From NCBI GenBank assembly GCA_963682055.1, contig OY821742.1, positions 28,429,060-28,493,059 on the forward strand: 64,000 bases of DNA. The letters run 5' to 3'. The position numbers were made by a program, and so were the translations under genes. The notes below the pieces were generated by a model. That model was not told the DNA's origin. It made no database searches and saw nothing but the letters and a program-made list of their open reading frames with translations. Source of the DNA: Primula veris. Its lineage: Eukaryota; Streptophyta; Magnoliopsida; Ericales; Primulaceae. Shown here one piece after another: positions 10,984 through 21,690 of the stretch; within the stretch, counting starts at the first letter, position 1; each line of letters opens with the position of its first letter.

Positions 10984-13361
10984 TTAAACTTGTTTGGCAA
11001 CTCCGAGTGAACTTCTCAATCTTCGAAAGTCTTCATACTTTAAAGCCTTCGTAAAAATATCCGCCACTTGGTCTTGTGACTTCGTGTACTTCACTTCAAC
11101 ATCTCCTTTTTCAACACACTCACGAATAAAATTATAACGAGTATCAATATGCTTACATCGATCATGGAACACCGGATTCTTAGCGAAGGCAATCGCGGAT
11201 TTATTATCAACAAATATTTTTGTAGCTTCTTCATTTTGCAGCATTCCCAATTCCTTCAACAAATTTCGTAACCAAATTGCATGACAAATGCATTAGCGGC
11301 CACATACTCGGCCTCACAAGTGGAAAGCGTTACAATAGGTTGCTTTTTCGAACTCCATGTAAACGCCGTATCTCTCATATAAAAGACGAATCCACTTGTA
11401 CTTTTTCGATCATCAACGTCGCCTCGCCAATCGTTATCACTATAGCCAATCAATTCATAGTTATTAGAAAATGAGTAGTTTAATCCAAAATCAATTGTAC
11501 CTTATCAATTCTAGTATTCCAAGCTCGCGGAGCTTGCTTTAAACCATAAAGCGTCTTTTTCAATTTTAAAACTTTATTTTCCAATTATTTTGCACCGCCA
11601 AAGAGATTAAAAATGTTATCGTTTCCAAATGAGCGACGGGAGCAAACACTTCGTCGTAGTCGATGCCGGCCTTTTGGTTGTAACCTTTTGCGACCAATCT
11701 AGCTTTGTATTTTTCGATTTCTCATTTTGCGTTCTTCTTCTCCTTATAGACCCATTTCACTCCAATAGCTTTGTGCCCTTTCGGTAAGTCTGCCAACACC
11801 CACGTATCATTTTTCGTTATCGAGTTTATTTCTTCACCCATAGCGTTTCTCCAGTTTTTGTTTTGCATCGCTTCTTCAACGCCGATCGGTTCACAACCCG
11901 TAAAGAGACAAAAGAGAGTATCATTGTCGTAGATTCTTTCGGTCACTTCGTATAAGTCTTGTAAGGTTCAAAAACGTTGGGGCCTTACGTTTGAACTTTC
12001 ATCGCTCGCAGATCCTACTTCGCCATGCGAAGGAGGTGATGGTGGTGGCGTCGTGGTCTCCTTTTCTACTTGAACTTGCTTGTCTTCCTCATCGCTATAA
12101 TAAGGAAAGAAATTATAGTCGTCCTCCATTTTGTCAAAATTCCACGTTCGTTCTTCATTGAACTCAACGTCTCGGCTCATAACAAATTTTCCGTTCTCCA
12201 GATTGTATAAACTTCTCGCTTTTAGCATCCAATTTGGACCTTTTTTGGTCCGGAACATGAGCATATGCGATGCTCCCAAAAACTCTTAAATGCGCTATTC
12301 CCGGCTTTCTTCCACTCCACGCTTCTTCGGGAATTTTACCCCCAACACTTCGAGATGGGGATCAGTTCGACAAATAAACCGCACTATTAATGGCCTCGGT
12401 CCAAAATTCTTTTGGAATATTTTTGCTTTTCAACATACTACGAGCCATATTTAAAAGAGATAGATTTTCTCTTTCAACAACCCCGTTTTGTTGTGGGAGT
12501 ATATGCAACCGTCAAAGGATGAAAAATGCCATTTTCTTCACAATATTTTTCAAAATCATTCGAAGTAAATTATCCTCCTCGATCCGATCTCATGGCCTTT
12601 ATTTTTAAACCACTTTCATTTTCAACAAGAGGTTTAAATTTCTTGAAAGCATCAAAAACATCAGATTTTTGTTTCAAAAAATAAGCCCAAGTCTTTCGAC
12701 TAAAATCATCGATAAAAAGAGCAAAATAGTTACTTTTTCTGAGAGAACTTGGTTTTATAGGGCCACAAATATCCGTATGCACAAGTTCTAAAGGTGCTTT
12801 AGCTCTCGTATTTGATTTTTTAGGAAAACTTTTTCTCGATTGTTTTCCAAATAAACACCCTTTACAAAGCTCATCGACATGATCAATATGGGGTAAACCA
12901 TTCACCATATTTTTGTTACTCAACAATTTTAGTGCCCAAAAATTTAAATAGCCAAATCTCAAATGCCAAAGCCAAGATTTTTCTTTCAAACACGATTTTA
13001 AACATTTAGCCCTACCATAACTAATATTCAAAGAAAACATTCTATTTTTCGACATAGGCACTTGCGCAACCAAATTTCCATTTTTATCTTTTAAAATAAG
13101 GCTAAGGTTTTCCGAATACACATCATAGCCTTTTTCCAAGACTTGTCCCAAACTCAAAATATTAGATTTCATATTAGGGACATAATAAACATTAGAGATA
13201 AAATCATTTTCTCCATTTTTTAATTTTATTAAAACTTTTTCCTTTCCTTTTATCGGAACTTTAGATTCATCGCCAAAGCAAATATCACCATTCACTTTTT
13301 CATCAAGTTCGTTAAAGACACTTCTATCGCCACACATATGGTTGCTCGCGTCGGTATCTAA
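10984..13361 (-). pseudogene. pol: copia-B Pol remnant (protease, integrase, part of RT, RNase H)
   Basis: Read from high to low coordinate. The protease active-site block reads LDTDAS (13344-13361) where LDTGAS is expected, a Gly-to-Asp change likely to kill the enzyme. Integrase (12570-13337) keeps its zinc region, HTD, IDDF and MRSD residues; a frameshift follows near 12490. The integrase tail and linker are at 11968-12279 and the start of RT at 11722-11946. After the block ending QNNWK (about 11585) two segments are missing, including the YVDD catalytic box and the thumb. Sequence resumes with the YGLKQ region (about 11545) and then jumps to RNase H, which is split by a frameshift (10984-11262 and 11256-11453). 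Confidence 0.88.
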
Positions 13362-13364
13362 ATA

Positions 13365-14357
13365 TCAAGTATGATTTCCTTCATTTTCATTTCCTTTATG
13401 GGCAAACAAAAGTGTAAAACGCTCTTCATTTTCTTTATTAAAATTAGCTCTTTCCTCCATTTTATTTTTACCCAATCTACATTCGGAACCGTAATGCCCA
13501 AATTTTTGACAATTATAACATTTAATTTTGGACTTGTCATACCTTGGTTTTCCACCAAAATTTTCTCCTCTTCCACGACCTCTTGTCGATTACGAGCTTG
13601 GCCTCCTTTCTTCTTTCTCAAAAGAATTGTAACCTCCACGGACGTACCTTTGACCTCGTCCTCTTCCTCCTTGGGTTTTCGAATTGCCAACATTCTTTTC
13701 GTCCATGCTAAGCTTCGTTTGGAGAGTTTGTTCGAGCGGCTCTTCCTTGACAACTCTTTTGTTGAGTTTGTCCTCATGCGCTTGTAGCGAACGTAAAAGT
13801 TGGTCCACCGTCATAGTTTTCACATCTTTAGACTCCTCGATAGCCACGACAATATAATCCCACTTGGACTCTAAAGAGCGTAGAATTTTTTCAACCACAC
13901 GTGTGTCATCTAAAACATCTCCACAGCTCTTCATTTGGTTCACGACCGTTTGGACTCGTGAAAAATAATCATCAACGCACTCGGACGCCTTCATCCGCAA
14001 CGTCTCAAAATTACCACGCAAGGTTTAAATTCGCACCTTCTTGACCTTGTCAACTCCTTTGAAAGAATTCTCCAAGATGTCCCACGCCTCCTTACTCGAG
14101 GTCGCACATGTCACGTTTTGGATCATCATTTCGTCCAAAGCATAATGAAGGATGGTGAGAGCTTTTTGATCCTTTTTCGCCAACTCCACTGCCGACTCTT
14201 TTTGTGCTCGAGTGGCGTCTTCTCCGGGTTCCACACATCCGTTCTCTACGGCTTCCCACAGCTCTTGGAAACTAAGAAACACCTTCATTCGTATACTCCA
14301 ATTATCGTAAAAATCTTTTTTAAGGATAGGGATAAAGGGCTTTATATTTCCGGCCAT
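13365..14357 (-). pseudogene. gag: copia-B Gag, frameshifted
   Basis: Starts at the ATG complementary to 14355-14357, 25 bases after the 5' LTR. The first part runs to about 14025, the second lies at 13590-14021, and the tail at 13358-13777 is in another frame. Contents are the UBN2-type gag region, a basic linker and a CCHC zinc knuckle near 13485-13530. It parallels the copia-A Gag residue for residue over long stretches, which shows that copia-A has an insertion of two bases near 985. Confidence 0.85.
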
Positions 14358-14382
14358 TAGGACCGTCTCGCTCTGATACCAC

Positions 14383-14676
14383 TGTTGGGTCGAAACGACC
14401 ACTCACTCACATAAAATGACAACGCAAAATATAGAGAGTGAAAGAACTCTTATAATATCAAACTCAAACTAAATTTTGGTGTATTTACAAATGGAAGTAG
14501 AGCACCTATTTATACTAAACTCAAGAGAACATCAAAGGTCTTGAGTTATAAACATTTATTCTAGAAAATCAAAAGACATAACTTATTCATGTATCCATAT
14601 CAAAAGTCTATGCATGTATCTGAAAGATTCATGAAATTAAAGCAAAGATTGAACCAAACAATTTATTATTTCAACA
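14383..14676 (-). repeat. 5' LTR of copia-B
   Basis: 294 bp, followed on the plus strand by ACCCA, the right copy of the target duplication. The primer site lies immediately inside it. Confidence 0.9.
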
Positions 14677-15929
14677 ACCCATCTTTTTGAAAATTTTGGA
14701 GCTTGTTTCGCTTCAGGTCAATTAATTTATAACCAGGCCTAGTCGGTGTTATATGCTCTGGTTTAGCTTAGATCATTTAAGGTATTTAGAGGATGGGTTT
14801 GATTACTTTGGCTCAATTATTGGGGTTAATTTGGAAGGATTTGCATATAAGTACATCGGTACAAAAGGGAAGTTAGCGGTTTAATAGCTTACTGCATGCG
14901 TTGTACACTTGAGATAATTATTATAATGTTATTGTGACTTTCACATATGATGATGCTTATCATATGAATTTAGTAAAGTGTCTAGTTTCAATTGATGTGT
15001 TCCACGTCTCCTGATATGATAGATTGTGCAACTTTATTTTAATCTAAGATTTCACTGAATTATTTTAGTTGGAGCCTCTTAGTGATCGATGGTATGCACA
15101 TCAATTTACTTGGCTGGTACTTTGAGGATGGAACTTTTAATTGATAGGCGGTTTATTATGATTTCATTTAGGCCTAATAAATGGCGGTTTGGATTAATTA
15201 TGAGAATCTTTAAAATTCTGGAGTTGGATTATTTGGTGGATGTACCAACTTTTTCTAGTATAACCGATGAATATATATTTGTATAAATTCTGCATATGTG
15301 GAGTTACTTGTGTAATTAGAGATTTAATTATATGTTAACTTTAGTATGTTATAGTAGATATTGAGGGATATTGTGGTGCGCTTAATGTTTTTATTAGAGA
15401 AAATAAGCTTTCCAGTGAAAAGAGAAATAAGGTACTATGTTAAAATTCATCTGATGTGTAATTGCTATATGGCCGGCGGTGCATTCTGTTTTCCATGTAT
15501 GAGGTGAGTTAATATCCAATATTCATTGGTCGTGTGCTATGATTTGAATAATAACTGTACTGTTTTAGGAGGTCAATATGTTCATTCCTTGAAGTTGCTA
15601 AGTGATGATCGTTTTACAGTTTTTATTAGTATAAGGAAATCTGTGACTTGTATTTGCAAATGAGTTTTAAGTACAAAGGGAAAGAAGTAATAACAAAAAG
15701 AGGCTAGTAATAACTGAATCAGAGTTCGCATCGGTAGCGAGAGTAGGCTGTGAGACTCAATTTGTTTTCTTTGTTAGTAACTAGATTCGGGAATGAAATC
15801 TTATTATTGGGAAAGAGCGTGACTGTTAGGACCATATTTCTGGCCTAGTGAACTCTATGTTGTCAATTGGTTTGAGCAAAGTAATCTAAGTTAAATGATT
15901 ATTGATAAGACAATTTTATGTTTACATGT

Positions 15930-16985
15930 GAAGTTGCAACCCCAGTTGCAACCTTAGTTGCAACTTGCTGATACGCAGATTTATTGTCTAACTGCATATT
16001 ATTCTTTTAATGATTATTATGTGATAATTATGTTTTAGATATGCAGGATATATTCTCATATAAGCACGAAATCAGTTTTATATATTGGAGAATATTTATG
16101 TGATAAAGAATATATTGTTTTATGGAGAATTATATGAAGATTAGTTTAAAAGATATTATCTTGTTCCTTTTAGTGTGCTAACAAGATCTCCTACTATTAT
16201 GCAAGTTTTTATCATGTTTCCATCTACTTTGATATAGTGATTTATGATTCAAATAGATTGGATTTATATATGGAGTTATTTGATTGTATATGAAAAAGAT
16301 TTTATCTTGAAAAGATATTGTTTTATATGTTTCTTTCAAAGGAAATAATAACTCTTATATTCAAACAAGGTTATCTCGAATTGACCTATAAATATTGTGT
16401 TCAAATCTGGAGTTATAAAGATTTCGTATGACAAGAAGATTTGGATCAATATGGAGATACAAGAATAAATCAAGAAGATTCTGAAGATAAAGGTTATATG
16501 AATAAAATATTTGAAGATTTATTTTTCTTGTATAAATAGATGATAGCTTTGCTTGTAAAAAGTGTGTTCTAAACTATAAAGAACTACCCTTAGAAAGACA
16601 CACGAATGAACTTTTAAAAATGAAAAACAATGGTGGGATGTCATTGATCTTTTGAGTGATAGTTATAAGGTAGGAGCAATATAGAGATGGGCAGAAAAAC
16701 CTAGAGAGAGTCTGAGAGTTTTTCATTAAAACTTGAATCCTATATAATAAGCTTTTATAATATCATTAATTTGGGTGAGTGCCCCGGAGACGTAGCCTAG
16801 TTGGGTGAACTCCGTTGTTAAATATGCGTGTGATTTAATTCAAGTACATTTAATTTTACAAGTTCTGTCCATCATTATACTTAGGTTCCAACCTCAGTTG
16901 CAACTGTACTTGGAACCTAACTGCATAACAGCAACTAGAACAACGGATAGTAATTTCAGTGACATCCTGTATTTATTATTACTTG
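15930..16985 (+). repeat. Probable solo LTR of a third copia family
   Basis: Recognised by the block CCCGGAGACGTAGCC...GGGTGAACTCCG (about 16781-16812), a word common near the 3' end of many plant copia LTRs. It is flanked on both sides by words of the type AGTTGCAACC, three in a row at about 15937-15970 and again near 16890. I could not fix the ends or a target duplication, so the limits are approximate. Confidence 0.45.
16881..16920. repeat. 40-bp hairpin with perfect arms
   Basis: Arms TTAGGTTCCAA (16881-16891) and TTGGAACCTAA (16910-16920) are exact reverse complements. The interior contains a second exact palindrome, CAGTTGCAACTG (16895-16906). Function unknown. Confidence 0.85.
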
Positions 16986-17365
16986 TCTATTAACTTCGCC
17001 ATATATTCTAGTTGCGAGTAAGTAAACATATCCTCCCTTAAGCCAGAAATTAGCATTGGTGCTAAACTTGGTGCATTAAAGTATCTAAGACATTTTGAGA
17101 TTAATAGACGTGTTGGAGGAGGAGCAACATTATTCTAGAGGTGTGTGGACAGTGGACATGTAAGCTGAGTATAGTCCTTACATAGGTAACCAAGCTACAG
17201 AAGAGTGCTAATTATCAATGCGGGTTCTTGTACATAGACGGAAAGCTTGATTTAATTATTTTGTGGGGATTCGTTATGGCTTAGACTTAAAGAAAAATTA
17301 AGATGACTAAGTTTATGATTCAAGAGTTAAGTTTCGGGACGAAACTTCTTTTAAATGGGGAAAAG

Positions 17366-19491
17366 TGTAAAATCCCGTAATTTTATTTTAATTTATATTT
17401 CTATTTATAGTGGTCTTCATGTTTTGAGTTAGGATCAATAGAATGTTATTGGAAAGGTGGTGGGGTTGTTTGTAATTAGCAATAACCAGGGTGTGATTAG
17501 CAAGTAATAAAACAGGCTAGTAAATGTATATGTAAATGAGTTACGTTTGGAATTAAAGAGTCAAAGAATAGCCAGAGGCATATTTAAGTAAGGCTTAATT
17601 GGAATAATAATGAGTTGATGCCGTTTCTCTTTGTGTATCAAGTGGAACAGTAAAAAAAAAAAACACAGAGGTACACACATATCACAATCTATATATTCAT
17701 ATATACATATAAGCATATAAAGATAGCAGTATATAGATACATAAGCATATAAAGATAGCAGTATATAGATACACAGAGAGAGAGAGAGGGCTAAGGGTGA
17801 AAAGAAATATTGAGACAGGCGAAAGGCAACTTTAAGGCTAGAGTTTTAAGCTTCTAATAAGGTAGTTCTCAATAGTCTTTGTGCTACTGTGATTTTGGTT
17901 ATTAAAGTTAGCATGGCTTGTTCTTGGTGATTTATTTATTGTTAGTATTACTTATAAGCCATCATTGTTACATGTTTTTAAATAAAATCTGGAGGTGATT
18001 GAAACTTGGGCATATTAGCGAGTTGGATATATGGTAAAACGGAGTAATTACCCTATTATCTTAGATAGTTAGACGGAATGATCTAATTCTTACTTATCTA
18101 TGAGAACTCGAAGTCTGGTTCAGCGTAAGAAATAAGCAATAGGTTGTTAACATGACATTTGGAATCAAGTAATATACATGAAGGGAAGGTGTTTTTAAAA
18201 CCTGATGGATACTAGGTCACTAGTTTAGAATTTGTAGGAAATTAATAATTGATATTGGACTTTTAGGTAGTTTTTTTTGGTTTTAGCATTTGGTGACTGA
18301 TTATGTGTTTGTGAGGTGTTAGCTTGTGCTGGTAGATATATTCTTATGTAATACTAAGGTATCTCAGTTCTAGTAGAAACAAGTCTAATCGGTTATGTTG
18401 CGTATTGTGGATCAGGAGAGTGAGTTTTGTTTTACTATTACAATGTATCCCGTGTATACATTTTTTTTATAAGTCTTAGAGGCTCTTTTTATTTTTATCA
18501 AATTACTATGAACATATATAATTTTTTGTATTGTTACAAGAAAGAAACGAAAGAATAAAAGAATGAGATTATGTACAAGATTTTGTATAAAAGGTTTGAA
18601 TGAGATTATTATTTTATGATTTTTCTTACGATTTGTATTTGAGACCATGAGAATAAGTCCAACGGAGAATCCCCAAATAAGGGAAAGAAGTAAGTGGGGT
18701 GACGTTGGCAACTAGACGAAAGAGTTTAGTTCTCAACCACTAACTTAGCGATTGTACATACCTTCGTTAACCGGATCATGTTAAGGAAGAGACTCAGCCG
18801 ACAAGCTGTAGTGACCTTAATTACGAATTGCACGTACGGTTTATACACCAGAGGAAAATATGGACGGTAAATGATTGAATATGTCAATTCAACTTGGTAC
18901 CATAAGATATACATGTTATCATTTTGCTTTGATCATAAAAAGAAAGATAGAGATTTTATTATTATTATTGCGATGGATTTAATCTTGATGAAAGAAAAGT
19001 GAAAAGTTTATGTATCTTCTATATTCAAGTGATTTCTAAATACTTATGCATTGAGAATTTTTATTAAACAAATTATTATTTTGCAAGAAACTGAAAACAA
19101 AAATCTTATTTTCGACCTGTATTATATATTGTGAAGCTTTCTGTCTCATTGAGTTCGTTTGGCTCACCCCTCTCCTTATTAAAATGTTTTTAGGTTAGCG
19201 AGCAATTAATTAGAGTTGATATCGCGTCAGTTTGGGATCAGATAGACCTATAGGATTATGTGTTATATTCCGCTACGATTCAGTTTTGGTTTAACTTGTA
19301 AGAGATTACCTTTTGTTGTAATGAACGTAATTTTCGAGATTCTATTTAATGAAACTTTTGATAGAAATTTAAGTCAATTCAATGGGTAATTTAGTGAGTG
19401 TTTTATAATTTTTGTATTTAGGCTTTGTTTAACACGTGCCGCCACACATGTTATTCAACCGTGTGACACCCATCGGGTCTGCGATGTTATA
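17366..19491 (+). repeat. Right LTR of the gypsy-type element
   Basis: 2126 bp. Longer than the left LTR mainly through a short duplication of a GCATATAAAGATAGCAG word near 17710-17760, followed by a GA run, and about 50 extra bases near 19190-19240. It ends ATGTTATA instead of ATGTTACA. Confidence 0.82.
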
Positions 19492-19620
19492 TTTTTTGAT
19501 ATCAGAGCTGAATGTCCTAGTTCCTATTTAGAGTTGAAATAAGTTAGATGAGGTATGGTCACATGCCTTATAGGTCTCGCGGTTGTTGTCTAGCCTTGTT
19601 TGATTGATTTTCGTACCTGA
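19492..19620 (+). repeat. Second copy of the primer site and internal start beyond the right LTR
   Basis: Matches 8561-8689 with about 10 differences, including the primer site with one change (TGATATCAGAGC). An LTR normally ends an element; internal sequence following the right LTR means two elements once shared this LTR, or an LTR-LTR recombination product was later truncated. After 19620 the sequence becomes host-like (compare 62148). Confidence 0.8.
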
Positions 19621-19829
19621 TTATAATATTCTGATTATAATCAGGGACCATATTCAACTTCTTTCACACCAACGTCTACAGATCAACCATCAAACATTCT
19701 GATGATCAAACTCAAAAGAACATATTATCAATCGTTTGTTCCACACTGGTGAAAAATAGACGTCATCTACTTGGTCAAGTAAGTCTGTCACAATATTCCA
19801 CATAACACCCTTTCTCTTGAAAATCTTTC

Positions 19830-20184
19830 GACTTTGCCCACACTACTTATGCATACACTTTTTCGACTCATTCGCATATATTCCTTCACAAAACCTGCTT
19901 AGTCCCAACGTTTTCTTCTTACCTCTAGTATACCAAATTTCATCTTTACTGGACCGTAACTCAAGTTGTATTCTTGAATTATGCGCAACTTCTCTTGCAG
20001 AAACATCACATGTCACTTTTCTCTAGCCTTTGGCATATCAAGTGGTATTGACCAATTATATTGTGCCATGTCATATGTCAGAACGGATCTAGTTTTATAC
20101 CATTCTCATCTGAACAACCAACAACATAAACTATGTTTTCAAAATCTAAACAACGTCCAAAGTGCATTTTCTTCCCTAGGTCAG
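19830..20184 (-). pseudogene. KFB-like (F-box/kelch) fragment, left arm
   Basis: Minus-strand reading resembles the kelch part of plant F-box/kelch proteins of the KFB/KMD type, SCF adaptors that mark target proteins for degradation. A conserved SDENG turn follows a kelch strand in which the usual Gly-Gly reads Gly-Cys. A frameshift comes next, then a kelch Tyr...Trp pair in which Trp is intact (TGG), then an LDM block. Frameshifts and stops make it a fragment only. Family assignment rests on motif pattern, not on a search. Confidence 0.6.
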
Positions 20185-20190
20185 ATAATG

Positions 20191-20625
20191 CCTGACCTAG
20201 GGCAGATAATGCACTTTGGATGTTGTTCAGATTTTGAAAACACATTTTATGTACTTGGTGGTTCAGATGAGAATGGTATAAAAAATAGATCCGTTCAGGC
20301 ATATAACGTGGTGCAAGATAATTAGTCAAGACCACTTCATATGGCAAAGGCTCGAGAAAAGTGTTAGGTGATGTTTCTTCGAGGGAATTTGCGCATAATT
20401 CATGAATTTTGGTATACTTTATGAAGAAAAGATGGGTACCACATTTTTGTGAAGGAATATATGCGGATGAGTCGGAGAAGGGTATGCATAAGTGTTGTGG
20501 GAAACAAAAAAATTTCAAGGGAGAGGTGCTACGTGGAATGTTTTGACACTTACCAGAAAAAGTAGATGTCGTATATTTTTCAACTATGTGTGGAACAAAC
20601 TATTGATAATATGTTCTTCAAAGAT
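20191..20625 (+). pseudogene. KFB-like (F-box/kelch) fragment, right arm
   Basis: Plus-strand reading FYVLGGSDENGIKNRS carries the Gly-Gly pair of a kelch blade, then a Tyr seven residues before the position of the kelch Trp, which is a TAG stop here (20322-20324). The remainder (20326-20625) has further stops and shifts. Same origin as the left arm, in the opposite direction. Confidence 0.6.
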
Positions 20626-20628
20626 TGA

Positions 20629-21003
20629 TATATATATATATATAACTTTTTCTCTCTCTTTCTAACCCTAAAACCCAAAAGTCGAAAAAAATAACCGCTG
20701 CCGCCTGGGGTTGAAAGAACCACCACCACCCCTCCTGTCCATAGATCGTCTTCCCTTCCTTCACCCCATGTCCTCTATCTCCTCAACCCTATCTTCTTTG
20801 TCTCTTATCCTACATCTCCTCACCTCAACTCTACTCAGACGTTTTCGTGAAATGCAGAGCTGCTCCATCGTAGGGCGTGTCTGACCTCCGGCTAGTTCCT
20901 CTGGCAACTACTCTTAGATCCCGATTACTTTCATCAAAAGTTGATAACCGGTAAAGATATAAAAAAAACTCGCAAAAAAATAAGCGATAAATCCTATATC
21001 AGG
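20629..21003 (+). promoter_or_regulatory. TATA-like repeat and leader-exon-like sequence
   Basis: A short TA run (about 20629-20645) is followed by TTTTTCTCTCTC and a long C/T-rich, ATG-poor segment ending ATATCAGGTAAGC at about 20996-21007, a good match to a plant 5' splice donor. This looks like promoter, 5' leader and first intron boundary. The same sequence begins again at about 63810-64000. No coding exon is recognised downstream, so the gene may be broken or non-coding. Confidence 0.35.
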
Positions 21004-21511
21004 TAAGCTCGTGTACATCTCTTTGAATTTTATTGGGTGTTTGGTTGTTCTTTTGAGGCATAATATTTCGACCGAGTTAATTAGCGTGTTGGCACCCCGA
21101 TAGAGCTTATTGTTAGTCCTACTAATAGGATTTTTAATGCCCTCTGTTGCCCTAATTTGGTCAAATAAAATTTGTGATTCAACAATTGCTAGTTACATAT
21201 ATATACTCGATAATAGGTCTCTCTCAAAGAAGGGTTCCGTCAAAAAACTAGTGATACCAACATATGCTACCATAAGACGTGGAAAGTGTGGAACAATAAA
21301 ATAAAGCGTGTACGTAGAAGGACGAATGTAAATCTGAAGATGATTTAATTTCCTTAAAACTTGTATTAATTCTTGAAAGGATTTTTGTTTAGATTTATGC
21401 TCTAATAAGGTCGTTGCGACCATTCACTATTAATATTTATGAAATAGTGGGTCTCCCTGACCAATTTATATAATATATATATAAATATATATATATATAT
21501 ATCATATATGT

Positions 21512-21577
<66 letters not shown>

Positions 21578-21690
21578 TATATACATATATATCATATATA
21601 TATATATATGATATATATACATATGTATTCAATATATCCAAGGAAAATTCTCTCTTCTCCCCTAAGTTTGGTCAGACTATAAAAGACTGA
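21004..21690. other. No gene; microsatellites
   Basis: AT-rich DNA with a compound TA/CA microsatellite at about 21471-21620. The repeating open frames over it on both strands are produced by the dinucleotide repeat and are not genes. Confidence 0.75.
21471..21620. repeat. Compound (TA)n-(CA)n-(TA)n microsatellite
   Basis: TA runs broken by ATC units and by a run of CA of about 10 units near 21512-21532. Unstable length expected. Confidence 0.95.

Larger units (their letters stand above)
10683..14676 (-). mobile_element. copia-B: minus-strand Ty1/copia element nested in the gypsy-type element
   Basis: Two 294-bp LTRs (10683-10976, 14383-14676) with TG...CA ends. Target duplication GCCCA (10678-10682) against ACCCA (14677-14681), one mismatch. 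On the minus strand the primer site (complement of 14370-14381, TGGTATCAGAGC) follows the 5' LTR, and the polypurine tract (complement of CTCCCCCTTAA at 10977-10987) precedes the 3' LTR. Its proteins are close relatives of copia-A, but its LTRs are clearly different in sequence, keeping only short shared blocks such as the TAGTATAAATA promoter region. Most of RT, with the YVDD box, is deleted. Confidence 0.93.
14677..17365 (+). other. Internal region of gypsy-type element, right part
   Basis: Continues the internal region after copia-B. No protein domain recognised; open frames are short. It contains a probable copia LTR remnant (about 15930-16985). It ends with the GGGACGAAAC word and a purine tract directly before the right LTR. 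Confidence 0.55.
6533..19620 (+). mobile_element. Ty3/gypsy-type large non-coding LTR element (LARD-like), with copia-B nested inside
   Basis: Two long LTRs (6533-8560 and 17366-19491) starting TGTAAAATCCCG frame an internal region of about 4.8 kb after copia-B is removed. A methionine-tRNA primer site (8566-8577) follows the left LTR. A purine run TGGGGAAAAG (17356-17365) and the gypsy-like GGGACGAAAC word (17337-17346) precede the right LTR. I find no gag, protease, RT or integrase, so it looks like a LARD, or a gypsy element stripped of its genes. Unusually, 129 bp matching the primer site and start of the internal region follow the right LTR (19492-19620), then host sequence. No target duplication can be given because the right end is cut. 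Confidence 0.8.
19706..20628. repeat. Long inverted repeat made from an F-box/kelch gene (D1 copy)
   Basis: Left arm about 19706-20184, right arm about 20191-20628, spacer 6 bp. The arms are reverse complements with substitutions and small indels, roughly 85% by eye. Its centre lacks about 620 bp present in the sister repeat at 62230-63809, as if the middle of a longer palindrome had been deleted. The left arm reads outward on the minus strand, the right arm outward on the plus strand. Confidence 0.88.

Noticed and set aside
21402..21690. Overlapping ORFs on both strands rich in Ile/Tyr/His/Thr
   Set aside because: They are translations of a TA/CA microsatellite.
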